Positions 1 through 7,972 are shown, counted from the stretch's first letter. The stretch: DNA of 39,556 bases from CAZHRJ01 sp964534765 (GCA_964534765.1 CAZHRJ010000009.1:1-39556), one strand, 5' to 3'. Translations and numbers: made by a program. Notes: generated by a model not told the origin, from the letters alone.

Positions 1-12
1 ATAAGAGACAGG

Positions 13-24
13 CCGCAGGACTAG
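13..24. repeat. Single copy of a 12-bp dispersed repeat
   Basis: The 12-mer CCGCAGGACTAG at this position is identical to the unit repeated three times in tandem at 34564-34599. The match continues on both sides (one G before, CG after), giving about 15 shared bases. It lies just upstream of the methyltransferase reading frame, whose in-frame upstream stop (TAG, 22-24) is part of the repeat. It may be the 3' edge of a larger element cut by the window boundary. Identity of the two copies is seen directly; their nature is inferred. Confidence 0.6.
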
Positions 25-90
25 CGACCGCAAAGTTTTATTCGGCGTACTTCGATCTCAACTTCCATTTCCTCGCTGTTCGACCAAGCG

Positions 91-1083
91 TTGCGGAGAC
101 GAAAAAGTCTTTTGGAGAACCTGCGGGCGGAGGGAACAGACGCCTATCGCCTGTTTCATGGCATCTCCGAGGGCCGGCCGGGCCTGACGATCGACCGGTA
201 TGGGTCGCTTCTCCTGATGCAGACATTCCGCGAGTGTTTGGGGCCGGCGGAGCCGGATGTGATTGAAACCTATCTGCGCGAAAAAATTTCCGAGGCATTC
301 GTCTTTGTATACAACCACCGCGGTCCCGGGAAGCCGACGGCCGTGGGCCGGTCTGATGATGATCGGCATCGACCGAGTCCGGAATCGCTGGTCGAGCGGA
401 CATGCCGGGAGTTCGGTCTTAAATATGTGATCCGTGCGCGGCACCGGGGGATCGATCCGTGGCTTTTCCTCGATCTGCGCGCCGGGCGACGATATATCCG
501 GCAGACCGCCGGTGGGTGCAGAGTTTTAAACCTGTTTTCGTACACGTGCACCGCCGGCATTTGCGCGGCGGCCGCCGGCGCGGCCGAGGTATGGAATGTG
601 GATTTCGCGTTGACAAGCCTCAAGATCGGCCGAAAAAACGCGTCGATCAATCATATTCGGAATGACCGATTTCGGATCATCGAGGAGGATTGTTTGCCCG
701 TCATGCGCCAGCTGGCCGGATTGCCGCCCGGGGTTCGCAGGAGTCAGAGGCGAAAATTCCAGAGATTCGATCCGCGCCAATTCGATCTGGTCATTCTCGA
801 TCCTCCATCGTGGTCAAAGGGGCCATTCGGAGCGGTTGATGTCGCCGGAGACTATCAGGGCCTGTTCAAACCGGCGATTCTGGCCGCCAGGCCATCCGGG
901 GGACGAATCATCGCGACCAACCATATCCCTTCGGTCGAACTCAATTCCTGGGTCGACGCACTGAAACGCTGTGCCGCAAAAGCCGGGAGACCGATTCGAT
1001 CAGTTAAACCGATTACGCCGGAGGGCGACTTTCCTTCATTTGACGGCCATCATCCATTAAAAATCGTGGTGTTTGAGGTTTGA
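91..1083 (+). CDS. RlmI-like class I SAM-dependent RNA methyltransferase (start uncertain)
   Basis: This is a Rossmann-fold methyltransferase of the COG1092 type, whose characterised member RlmI makes m5C in 23S rRNA. Seen in the protein: an N-terminal strand segment ending GRPGLTIDRYG near residues 28-38, SAM motif I VLNLFSYTCTAGI near 145, the acidic motif II VWNVDFA, and the catalytic-region motif LVILDPPSWSKG near 233. The N-terminal PUA domain of classical RlmI is missing. The TTG at 91 is the only ATG, GTG or TTG start after the in-frame stop at 22-24. However, residues encoded upstream (LFDQAL just before it) look homologous to the N-terminus of related proteins, so translation may begin at a CTG (76) or ATT codon. 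No good ribosome binding site is visible. The gene ends at a hairpin facing a convergent gene. Confidence 0.8.
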   Translation: MRRRKSLLENLRAEGTDAYRLFHGISEGRPGLTIDRYGSLLLMQTFRECLGPAEPDVIETYLREKISEAFVFVYNHRGPGKPTAVGRSDDDRHRPSPESLVERTCREFGLKYVIRARHRGIDPWLFLDLRAGRRYIRQTAGGCRVLNLFSYTCTAGICAAAAGAAEVWNVDFALTSLKIGRKNASINHIRNDRFRIIEEDCLPVMRQLAGLPPGVRRSQRRKFQRFDPRQFDLVILDPPSWSKGPFGAVDVAGDYQGLFKPAILAARPSGGRIIATNHIPSVELNSWVDALKRCAAKAGRPIRSVKPITPEGDFPSFDGHHPLKIVVFEV

Positions 1084-1099
1084 ATGGAGAGGAAAAGAA

Positions 1100-1148
1100 C
1101 ACCGCCGGGAGGCGGGCCGTGACTGGACTGCGTCGCCTCCCGGCGGTG
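1100..1148. terminator. Hairpin between convergent genes, probable bidirectional terminator
   Basis: A perfect inverted repeat with 15-bp arms (1100-1114 and 1134-1148, CACCGCCGGGAGGCG and its complement) encloses a 19-nt loop. It sits between the stop of the methyltransferase (1083) and the stop of the convergent lipoprotein gene (1200). There is no T-run on either side, so it is not a textbook Rho-independent terminator. A structural stop or 3'-end stabiliser used by both transcripts is the simplest reading. Confidence 0.6.
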
Positions 1149-1199
1149 GGTCAAACAGGGGCTGGTATCCGGAACTCGGATAATGTAAGGGTTCGCCGA

Positions 1200-1985
1200 T
1201 TACTGTTTTTCCGTGATCTGGACCATCTCCTCGGATTTCAAGGTTTCCGCCGGCTTGCCCAACCGCGAGAGATTCAGCGTCGCTTTGGCGTGGGTCGGAT
1301 CCAGGTCCACGGCTTTGGCGTAAGCGTCTTTTGCGCCCGCCGTATCGCCGGTTTTTTCCAGGGCCATTCCGAGATTATTGAACAGGATGGCCGGCGCCTT
1401 ATCCTGTTTGCCGCCCTCCGTCAGGATATCCCTGGCTCCGGCAAAATCGCCCTTCTGAATGAGAAGATAGCCGAGGTTGTTGTAAGACCACGCGAATGTC
1501 GGCGTTTTCTCAATAGCCGATCGAAACGCCGCCTCCGCGGAGTCGAAGTCATCCAGTTCCATGTAGGCCAGCCCGACCACGTTGTCGATCGCGCCATCTT
1601 TGGAATTCATCTCCTGCGCGTCCAGCGCATTTTCCAGGGCCTCTTCAAACCGGCCGAGCTTGATCTGCGTCCGCGCCAGATGTTTGAAAGGTTTTGAAAA
1701 CTTTGACCATTTCTCGCAGACGGCCGAAAATTCACGCTCCGCCTCCTCGTACGCGCCCTCGTCGTACAACTGCAAGCCACGCGTATATCGCTGCTCGGTT
1801 GTCATGAATCCCTGCACCGCTCCCGTGGGGTCGACTCTGACCGGTTTCTGAATTTCCGTTACCGATGGCGAAGGCGCCGTCGCCAAAGCCGCCGTCGACT
1901 CCACCTGACTGGTGCATCCACCCAGGATCACCATTCCTGCCATCCCGCCTGCCACCGCCATTACCGCTTTTAAGGAACCATTCAT
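1200..1985 (-). CDS. TPR-repeat lipoprotein under a putative sigma-54 promoter
   Basis: A 261-residue exported protein. The signal peptide ends in a lipobox (VILGGC, Cys24), so it should be lipid-modified; residues after Cys are T and S, not D, which favours the outer membrane. Residues from about 65 onward form tandem tetratricopeptide repeats with the usual spacing (for example YNNLGYLLIQKGDFAGA and FNNLGMALEKTGDTAGA, ending in LDPTHAKATLNLSRL). The start at 1985 was chosen because the signal peptide begins there and a strong Shine-Dalgarno, GGAGGTGAGG, lies just upstream; longer reading-frame extensions have neither. It is likely a scaffold in an envelope assembly (inference). It sits downstream of the response-regulator gene and has its own sigma-54-like promoter at 2062-2077. 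Confidence 0.85.
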   Translation of the reverse strand: MNGSLKAVMAVAGGMAGMVILGGCTSQVESTAALATAPSPSVTEIQKPVRVDPTGAVQGFMTTEQRYTRGLQLYDEGAYEEAEREFSAVCEKWSKFSKPFKHLARTQIKLGRFEEALENALDAQEMNSKDGAIDNVVGLAYMELDDFDSAEAAFRSAIEKTPTFAWSYNNLGYLLIQKGDFAGARDILTEGGKQDKAPAILFNNLGMALEKTGDTAGAKDAYAKAVDLDPTHAKATLNLSRLGKPAETLKSEEMVQITEKQ

Positions 1986-2061
1986 GTTCCTCACCTCCGA
2001 TTGTGTCCGCAGACCTTCGATTGCGGAAGATTGAATTCGCCCCAGGGGCTTGAAGGAGTAG

Positions 2062-2077
2062 TGCAAGATTGGATCCA
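2062..2077 (-). promoter_or_regulatory. Putative sigma-54 (-24/-12) promoter of the TPR lipoprotein gene
   Basis: Read on the minus strand the element is CTGGATCCAATCTTGCA (the leading C is at 2078). It matches YTGGCACGRNNNTTGCW at the invariant GG and GC dinucleotides with exactly ten bases between them, and also at TTGCA. It lies about 77 bp upstream of the lipoprotein start. The adjacent gene encodes a GAFTGA-containing sigma-54 activator, which makes the match more meaningful than sequence alone. Confidence 0.55.
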
Positions 2078-2184
2078 GCCGGAGGAATTGGCAGGAAGAA
2101 AATGGCAAGCGATTGGATTGACAACGGTTGCGGACGCTTACGCAATAATGGGACAAGGAAGGGGCGATGGTATTTGTTTCAGGT

Positions 2185-2211
2185 ATGCGACGGGCGTCGC
2201 ATGGATGCGAC
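2185..2211. promoter_or_regulatory. Dyad ATGCGAC-N4-GTCGCAT plus a third half-site, candidate activator site
   Basis: A perfect inverted repeat with 7-bp arms (2185-2191 and 2196-2202) is followed by a third direct half-site ATGCGAC at 2205-2211. It lies just after the stop of the NtrC-type regulator gene and about 110-140 bp upstream of the sigma-54-like element on the minus strand. That is the usual distance for an upstream activating sequence. The repeats are seen directly; binding by the neighbouring regulator is inferred. Confidence 0.45.
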
Positions 2212-2221
2212 AAATGGACGT

Positions 2222-3562
2222 TCAGGTCTGACGAAGTTTGATGCCGAATTTATCGAGTTTGCGGTAGAGCTGGCTCCGTGAGATGCCGAGTCTCAGTGCC
2301 GCGTCGGCCGGATTGCCGCCGCAGGCCGAGAGGGTATCCCGCAGGATATCCATTTCGTGAGCGTCGAGTTTCCGGCGCAGATCTCCCGCGGAAGTCTGAC
2401 CGGAGGGAATCGACAGGAGCGGTTCGAGCATCTCATCGGTGATCAGGCCGTCGGCCATGATGGCCAATCGCTCGCAGAGATTCTTGAGTTCACGAATATT
2501 GCCAGGCCAAGGCGCCTGATGGAGAGTTCGCAGTGCGTCGGCCGACCAGTCGAGATTTTCCCGGCGGTATTTTCTGGCGTAATGCCCAAGAAAGTGGTTG
2601 GCCAGAATATCAATGTCCGGGCCGCGATCGCGGAGGGGGGGCAGGCGGATGGGAATGACGTTCAGCCGGAAGAACAAGTCTTCACGGAATTGACCGGCCC
2701 GCGCCGCGGCCTGAAGGTCCCGGTTGGTTGCGGCCAGGATGCGGATGTCCGCCCGGCGGATCTGTTCTGAGCCGAGCCGCTGAATCTCTCCCGACTCGAT
2801 CGCGCGCAGGAGTTTGGGCTGGAGCGCGATTGGCATTTCGGCGATTTCGTCCAAAAAAAGCGTCCCGCCATCCGCCAGCTCGAACTTTCCCTTCTTCATC
2901 GCCGCCGCCCCGGTAAAGGCTCCTTTTTCGTGGCCGAAGAGTTCAGACTCCACCAGCGATTCGGGAATAGCCGCGACATTGACCGGAACGAACGGCCTGG
3001 CCAAGCGTGGGCTGTGGGAATGGATCCATTCCGCCACCCGTTCCTTTCCGGTCCCGCTCTCACCCTGGATGAGCACGCCCGCATCCGTTGGCGCCACTTT
3101 TGCGGCAGTCTCCATCACCTCCCGCCAGGCGCTGGATATTCCGATCGGGTCGGCCCCGCCGGATCGTTCCGACAGAATTGCGATGTGGCCTTTGATGCGA
3201 TCGTACTCGATCGCGCGGCTGATCGTGACGATGACCTTGTCGATGGAAAGCGGCTTTTCGAGAAAATCAAACGCTCCTTCCTTGACCGCCAAAACAGCTT
3301 CCCGGAGAGTCGCGTTACCCGAGATCATCACAACGCTGACTCCCTCCGCGTGCAGATGAGAAAGCAAAGCCATGCCGTCCTCGCCAGGCATCCGGACGTC
3401 GACCAGTGCCACATCCGGATGGAACGATTGGCAGAGCCGCCGCGCCCGATCCGCGTTCTCGGCACAGGAGACGTCGTACCCTTCCCGGCCCAGCCCCAGG
3501 GCCAGGCTCTCCCGGATGCCGGGTTCGTCGTCCACCACGAGAATTCGCCAGGTCCTGGTCAA
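2222..3562 (-). CDS. NtrC/NtrX-family sigma-54-dependent response regulator
   Basis: A 446-residue cytoplasmic transcription activator with the three domains of the NtrC family. The receiver (1-120) has the acidic pair D11/D12, phospho-acceptor D55 in VALVDVRMPG, and the conserved Lys in FLEKP. The AAA+ domain (about 140-370) has Walker A GESGTGKE, the sigma-54-contacting loop GAFTGA, Walker B GGTLFLDEI and the arginine-rich region after NVIPIRLPPLRDR. The C-terminus (about 400-446) is a Fis-type helix-turn-helix. All key residues are intact. Its ATG overlaps the stop of the kinase gene (ATGA at 3559-3562), so the two are surely co-translated. A likely target is the downstream lipoprotein gene, which has a sigma-54-like promoter and a dyad in the gap between them. 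Confidence 0.95.
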   Translation of the reverse strand: MTRTWRILVVDDEPGIRESLALGLGREGYDVSCAENADRARRLCQSFHPDVALVDVRMPGEDGMALLSHLHAEGVSVVMISGNATLREAVLAVKEGAFDFLEKPLSIDKVIVTISRAIEYDRIKGHIAILSERSGGADPIGISSAWREVMETAAKVAPTDAGVLIQGESGTGKERVAEWIHSHSPRLARPFVPVNVAAIPESLVESELFGHEKGAFTGAAAMKKGKFELADGGTLFLDEIAEMPIALQPKLLRAIESGEIQRLGSEQIRRADIRILAATNRDLQAAARAGQFREDLFFRLNVIPIRLPPLRDRGPDIDILANHFLGHYARKYRRENLDWSADALRTLHQAPWPGNIRELKNLCERLAIMADGLITDEMLEPLLSIPSGQTSAGDLRRKLDAHEMDILRDTLSACGGNPADAALRLGISRSQLYRKLDKFGIKLRQT

Positions 3563-5229
3563 GACGCCTCCAGAAGAAGGGACGCCCGAAACGCGGCGCC
3601 CGGAGTTTCAGGAAACGGAGATGGGAACAGGTGGATGAGGTCTCCGCCATGTTCGATCATGATTTTCCGGCTTACCGCAAGACCCAAACCGCTGCCGCTC
3701 GATTTGGTTGTCTGATAGGGCGTAAATAATTTGGGCAAAATCTCGGCCGGAACGCCCGGACCGCTGTCGGAGACGGTCAGGACGGCGTAGGGGGCATCGA
3801 GTTTGGTTTCGACCCGAATCGCCGGCGGCCGGCTCATCGCCGGGGATTGGACGGCGTCGACAGCGTTTAGAATGAGATTTCGGATGACCTCGGAGAACAT
3901 CCCGGCGTCAATGCGCACCGGCGGCAGAGCCGGGTCCAAGTGTTCGATCCAGACGATGGCTTTGTGTTTTTGTCGAAATTCATCGATCACGGATTTGACG
4001 GTCGAGACAAGATTCCCGGGCCGTATCTGCGGCGCCGGAAACCGGGCGAACTGAGAGAATTCGGAGAGCAGCTTTTCAAGGTGCGCGATCTCGTTCAACA
4101 CCATGTCGGCGCTCCGTTCCGCCAGTGCGGCAAGAGCCGGGTCTTTGTCTCGCGCGGCGCGGCTGATCGTGGTGGCGACAGTTTTGATGGGGGAGAGCGG
4201 ATTTTTGATTTCGTGCGCCATCATTCGGGCGGCATCCTGCCAGGCGGCGAGCCGTTCCGCGGCGAGGAGTTTATGTCGGGACTCGTCAAGTGTGCTGGCC
4301 ATTTTTGAGAAAGCGCCGGTGAGGTCGCCGATCTCATCGCCGGCCGGACTGGGCAGATCCAGCGACCGGGAACCGGATGAGAGGTCCGCCGATGCGCGGG
4401 CCAGTTTGCGGATCGGCCTGGTCACCGTGTCGGCAAGCCGGAAAATGAAAAATCCTCCGATGGCCGCGGTCGCCAGAAAGATGGCGCCGACGCGGATCGA
4501 GAGCTTCTGAAATACCCCACGGCTTTCGTGGTCGATCCGGTGAAAAACAAAATCGGCCAGCGTCGTTTTGTCCGGCAGAATCCAGGGCTGGACGGCGACG
4601 AACTCGAACGCGATCCCTGCCGTCGCAGACGGGGTGACCGGATCTTCGGGGCCGTCCGCATGAGGTTTTAGCCGGACGGACCCGGAAAACTGATTTCCAA
4701 TTTTCTCGATGTCCTCCGTGAGATCAACTGCTCCATCGATCGTCCCCACCTCGCGCCCGCCGAGTCGTACCGGTTGTCGATAGTGAATCCGCGTTCCGTC
4801 CGGAGATAGGTAAAACGATTCCGGCGCGCCTCCCTTCGCGTCTGTCGTGTCGCCGAATTCCGCCGGCCGGTGTCCGCGGGCGAGCGCCACGCCATCCGGC
4901 GAAATGACGGTGATCTCCGCCAGCAGTCCCTGCTCGGTCCGGACCTGAAGAAGATCGATGAGCCGCCGCTGGGCGGATCCGCCCCGTCCCGCTTCGCGAA
5001 TAGCCAAAACGATCTGCGCGTCGCCTGCCATGTCGGTCAACCGCAGCCTCAACCTGTCCGCGTGTCGCTCGCCCCGGTCGACCCCGTATCTGGCCAGCAG
5101 GTGAACCTGCTCGACGCTTCGTTGAATGAACGACGAACGGATCTGCCAGTAGAGGACGGCGGCGAGGCAGACCATGACAAACAATAGAAGGCCGCCGAAA
5201 AGCAGGCTCAGCCGGATTCGAAGCGGCAT
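3559..5229 (-). CDS. Membrane sensor histidine kinase, NtrY-like
   Basis: A 556-residue inner-membrane kinase, the partner of the overlapping response regulator. Seen: TM1 at about 7-29; a periplasmic sensor region of about 215 residues with no domain I can name; TM2 at about 247-267; a HAMP linker (TVTRPIRKLARASADLSSG, near 272); the phospho-acceptor box MMAHEIKNPLSPIK with His339; the N box NLILNAVDAV; G1 DSGPGVP; and G2 GSGLGLAVS. The HEIKNPL form and overall layout match the NtrY group. The start codon shares a base with the stop of the upstream solute-binding-like gene (TGATG), so sensor and exported protein are translationally coupled. The periplasmic domain could receive a signal from that protein (inference). 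Confidence 0.92.
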   Translation of the reverse strand: MPLRIRLSLLFGGLLLFVMVCLAAVLYWQIRSSFIQRSVEQVHLLARYGVDRGERHADRLRLRLTDMAGDAQIVLAIREAGRGGSAQRRLIDLLQVRTEQGLLAEITVISPDGVALARGHRPAEFGDTTDAKGGAPESFYLSPDGTRIHYRQPVRLGGREVGTIDGAVDLTEDIEKIGNQFSGSVRLKPHADGPEDPVTPSATAGIAFEFVAVQPWILPDKTTLADFVFHRIDHESRGVFQKLSIRVGAIFLATAAIGGFFIFRLADTVTRPIRKLARASADLSSGSRSLDLPSPAGDEIGDLTGAFSKMASTLDESRHKLLAAERLAAWQDAARMMAHEIKNPLSPIKTVATTISRAARDKDPALAALAERSADMVLNEIAHLEKLLSEFSQFARFPAPQIRPGNLVSTVKSVIDEFRQKHKAIVWIEHLDPALPPVRIDAGMFSEVIRNLILNAVDAVQSPAMSRPPAIRVETKLDAPYAVLTVSDSGPGVPAEILPKLFTPYQTTKSSGSGLGLAVSRKIMIEHGGDLIHLFPSPFPETPGAAFRASLLLEAS

Positions 5230-7385
5230 CAGAATTCCCGCCGGGCCGGTCGGATGGTTTCAAACCGGATCGATTCCCCAAAAAATGACGCAGCCCGAAT
5301 CCGTGTACCGAGCACGGCGTATCGGAATAGGTGGTAGAGCGGCGCCGCCGGAAGATCGGTGAGGAGCAGATCCTGGATGGCGTCATCCTGGCTCGGGTCC
5401 GAGGGCCCGTGCCAGTTGCGGCACAGCGCGTCAAATGTGGAACTGTGATACCCGGTCCCGTTTTCAGGTGAGGCGGACAGGAGCCTTCGGATGCCTCCCG
5501 GCCCTGCCGGCCAGCGGTCCAGGGCAAGGTCGAATTGGCCGGAACGTTTCCGCGATTCATAGAGGGTCCATGGCGCGCGCTGGATATCGATCCCGATCGA
5601 CAAGGGTCTTAAGTCGGCCTGGATTCGCTCGGCGACCGTCAAAAAAACCGGGTCCTCCTCCGGAATGAGAAGTCCCAGTCGGATCGGCCTGGGCGCCGAT
5701 GCGATCAATTCTTTGGCCGCGGCAATCGATCGATGCGGCATTCGCGAGACGTGGCCCGTGTCAGTCCGAGGCGCCGGATCGAAACCGGAGGCGATCTTCC
5801 CTCGATTATTGAGCAGGACGCCGAGTGTGGCTTTCCGGTCGAGCGCGAGCGTCACCGCGCGTCGGACGGCCAGTTCCGACAGAGGCAGCCTGGACAGTTG
5901 AAAGAGGAGCACCATCAGTTCGGAATTGCGGCTGCGGACGACGCGGTTCAAATAGGCGGTTGATCCCGTGTATTTCAAAAATTCGGCGTCGGTCATCTCA
6001 TGGAAATCGGTTTCGCCCAGCTCAAATCTCGCCTGCCGCATCCGGGCGTCCGTATCGATCAGGAGGACGATCGTGTCCGGTGTCTCCTCCCAGTTGGCCA
6101 GCCATGACCGCATGGGGTTTCGGTTTAATACAATCTGTCTGGCGCGGCCGGCCGGATCGCCGGCCACGGTCGCGAGCGAATACGGACCCAGACCGATATC
6201 CAGCCCGGGTACCGCCGGATCGATCAACTTGAAAATAGGATCCGAAAGAATCTGGCCGATCTCGGCGGGTTTCATCGTCGTGTGCAGAATCAGTTCTGTG
6301 TCGGACTGCGCCTGAAATTGGAATTTCGCCATGTCGCCGTGGCGGGCGTTGAGCAGAGACTCGAGCCTGTATGCGGTAACAGGTGTCGCCGTCGAGAGGG
6401 CGTCCCGTGGCAGGAGAAATACATACCGCTCCTCCGGCTGAATGACCCAGAACGTCGCGTAGGTATTGAGGGACACTGAAATCGCATCGAGCAGAATGCG
6501 GTCCGCCGGTGTCCGTGGAGGCCAGCCGGGCAAAAAATCCAATCCAGTCGGGGCCGTGCCGATCGAAATACGAACGAGGGTGGACGGCAGTGGATCTTCC
6601 GGAAAGGGGGAGAGGTCCGGGTTGTCCTGGGAGGATTCCGCGGATTCCTCCGCGAAATCAAAACCTCGGGGCAGATCCAGCCGGTACTCTTTTTCGTGTC
6701 GGTTATCCCCCGGGAAAGATGAATGGAGAATCAAGCGGGCGGTGAGGGCCGTATCAGCCCCTTCCGGGTCATCCCGGAAATGGCAGAGGATCGTCCGCTG
6801 CGGAACAGACGCGTTGGGCAGGAACGAGTCGTTCAAGTCTGCGGCGGTCAGGGGACTTTCAACGATGGTCAGACCCTGTTCCCGCAGATACATCGATATC
6901 AGACTGCGAAAAACCCGCGTGACGGAAATACCTCGCCGCGCCCCACGCAGATGTGCGCCGCGCGCCGGAGCTTCATAGAGAAAGGGCCCGATGCTGAGAA
7001 CGGACGCCGCGCCCGCCGGCCGCACCGTATCGTCCGGGAAAATCAAGGCGCTCACTTCGGTGTCCACGGTGGCCCAGGCAAGAAGCCCCTGGAAGGATTC
7101 GACCGTGCCGAGACCCACCTCATCCAACTCCGCGGATTTTCCTTTTCGAAGAATGGATATCCGGTCGCCCGGTTTGATCGTCCCGGGCGGAAATCCGGAG
7201 AAATAAACCTGCCGGCCGTCCGGTTCGACGAAGGTTACCCGCGCGGACCGGGACTGGGTCGTGACAAGGATATCAACCGCCGCCTGTCGCGCCGCCGAGT
7301 CCCAGGATTCGGCCCCGGAAACTGCCGCCGTGCCGATGAGAACGGCAAGCATCGCCATCGCGCGCGATCGAATCATCGATTTCAT
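5229..7385 (-). CDS. Exported two-part protein with a C-terminal SBP_bac_5-like solute-binding region
   Basis: A 718-residue protein with a signal peptide (about 1-25, ending VSGAES). Residues about 27-120 form a small beta-rich domain containing KPGDRISILRKGK and LGTVESFQGLLAWATV, resembling SH3-like repeats seen in FlgT/CsgG-type envelope proteins (weak resemblance). A middle region of about 200 residues is not recognised. From about residue 330 the protein resembles family 5 extracellular solute-binding proteins (oligopeptide/nickel type): a GPYSLATV segment, then LSELAVRRAVTLALDRKATLGVLLN, and a C-terminal lobe. No ABC permease or ATPase gene is nearby; instead it is coupled to a sensor kinase, suggesting a ligand-receptor role. 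The start at 7385 is chosen for the signal peptide; its Shine-Dalgarno is weak. Confidence 0.72.
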   Translation of the reverse strand: MKSMIRSRAMAMLAVLIGTAAVSGAESWDSAARQAAVDILVTTQSRSARVTFVEPDGRQVYFSGFPPGTIKPGDRISILRKGKSAELDEVGLGTVESFQGLLAWATVDTEVSALIFPDDTVRPAGAASVLSIGPFLYEAPARGAHLRGARRGISVTRVFRSLISMYLREQGLTIVESPLTAADLNDSFLPNASVPQRTILCHFRDDPEGADTALTARLILHSSFPGDNRHEKEYRLDLPRGFDFAEESAESSQDNPDLSPFPEDPLPSTLVRISIGTAPTGLDFLPGWPPRTPADRILLDAISVSLNTYATFWVIQPEERYVFLLPRDALSTATPVTAYRLESLLNARHGDMAKFQFQAQSDTELILHTTMKPAEIGQILSDPIFKLIDPAVPGLDIGLGPYSLATVAGDPAGRARQIVLNRNPMRSWLANWEETPDTIVLLIDTDARMRQARFELGETDFHEMTDAEFLKYTGSTAYLNRVVRSRNSELMVLLFQLSRLPLSELAVRRAVTLALDRKATLGVLLNNRGKIASGFDPAPRTDTGHVSRMPHRSIAAAKELIASAPRPIRLGLLIPEEDPVFLTVAERIQADLRPLSIGIDIQRAPWTLYESRKRSGQFDLALDRWPAGPGGIRRLLSASPENGTGYHSSTFDALCRNWHGPSDPSQDDAIQDLLLTDLPAAPLYHLFRYAVLGTRIRAASFFGESIRFETIRPARREF

Positions 7386-7440
7386 CCCGCCAAGGGTCGC
7401 TTCCCGACCGCGGGAATTCAAGAGCGGAAACATTGCGCCA

Positions 7441-7470
7441 AAAGGGGAAAGGGAAAGGAAAGGAAAGGGG
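7441..7470. repeat. 30-nt homopurine, near-mirror-symmetric tract
   Basis: On the plus strand this is thirty consecutive purines of composition A3G4A3G3A3G2A3G2A3G4. From the first G-run the run lengths 4-3-3-3-2-3-2-3-4 are almost a mirror repeat. Such tracts can form triplex or two-layer G-quadruplex structures. It lies in the presumed 5' leader or promoter region of the minus-strand exported-protein operon, where the transcript would carry a pyrimidine tract. No coding signal overlaps it convincingly. Confidence 0.5.
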
Positions 7471-7560
7471 TCATTCCGCCACTTTGACACTTTCGAAGCA
7501 GCAGTTCGACGGGCCGCGCCGCGCGACCGAAGTATCGACCGCAGCCATCTCACGAGTGAT

Positions 7561-7704
7561 ATGGGCCAATCCAGTTCAGATGAAACACTATCCCGTCCCG
7601 GGTGGTCTGATTTCGTCTTCGCGTTACACGACGGCGAAGAAATTGATCCGCGGATGCTCGCGCGTATCGCAAAGCGCACAGGCCTGAAGCCTGAATATCC
7701 ATGA
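7561..7704 (+). CDS. Doubtful small ORF, 47 residues
   Basis: In the 7386-7887 gap an ATG at 7561 opens a 47-residue frame with the segment WSDFVFALHDGEEIDPRMLARIA, which looks more protein-like than the surrounding frames. I do not recognise it. There is no clear ribosome binding site, signal peptide or operon partner. It could be a small helical protein, a fragment of a decayed gene, or chance. Confidence 0.2.
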   Translation: MGQSSSDETLSRPGWSDFVFALHDGEEIDPRMLARIAKRTGLKPEYP

Positions 7705-7717
7705 TCTGAAGCTCGAC

Positions 7718-7861
7718 ATGGGCGGCCGCGGCGTAGAGCGCTTACATCGCCGCGCCGTCCGTCTTGCGCTTCGGCGGAGGAGATTGTACGAAGAGTGGGG
7801 AGTTCAACAGGGTGAGGCCAAGTTTGTCAACAGCTCTGGGGACTCAAATATTGCAAATTGA
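7718..7861 (+). pseudogene. Second small ORF in a shifted frame, possible gene remnant
   Basis: A 47-residue arginine-rich frame (LHRRAVRLALRRRRLYEEWGV) begins 13 bases after the previous ORF ends, in the +1 frame relative to it. The frame is open upstream of the ATG for several codons (encoding LNIHDLKLD). The two pieces could be parts of one decayed gene split by a frameshift, though neither is recognised. The remainder of the gap (7386-7560 and 7862-7887) shows nothing beyond the purine tract and the tRNA leader. Confidence 0.15.
7824..7851 (+). promoter_or_regulatory. Possible sigma-70-type promoter for tRNA-Leu and the downstream operon
   Basis: TTGTCA at 7824-7829 is followed after 16 bases by AAATAT at 7846-7851, in an AT-rich patch of an otherwise GC-rich region. 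Transcription would begin about 30 bases before the tRNA. The -10 match is only moderate. The same transcript could continue into the SGNH hydrolase gene 53 bp after the tRNA. Confidence 0.25.
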
Positions 7862-7887
7862 AAAAATCCGGACATGTAAGTGCTTGA

Positions 7888-7972
7888 GCCGGGATGGCGG
7901 AATTTGGCAGACGCACCAGCTTGAGGGGCTGGCGGGGGCAACCTCGTGGGAGTTCAAATCTCCCTCCCGGCA
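7888..7972 (+). tRNA. tRNA-Leu (anticodon GAG)
   Basis: An 85-nt class II tRNA. The acceptor stem GCCGGGA pairs perfectly with TCCCGGC (7965-7971), followed by discriminator A. The anticodon stem CCAGC/GCTGG closes the loop TTGAGGG, giving anticodon GAG, which reads CUC and CUU leucine codons. The long variable arm and the T arm GGGAG-TTCAAAT-CTCCC are both intact. The 3' CCA is not encoded (CTA follows), so it must be added enzymatically. Confidence 0.97.

Noticed and set aside
1080..1697. A 205-codon plus-strand frame over the TPR lipoprotein gene
   Set aside because: The minus strand encodes a clear lipobox and TPRs with a strong ribosome binding site; the plus frame is a shadow.
2118..2149. 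A plus-strand sigma-70 promoter starting at TTGACA (2118)
   Set aside because: The only -10-like sequence is 20 bases away and no plus-strand gene lies downstream.
2930..3715. A 261-codon plus-strand frame over the response-regulator gene
   Set aside because: It overlaps the conserved receiver and AAA+ domains on the other strand and has no recognisable features.
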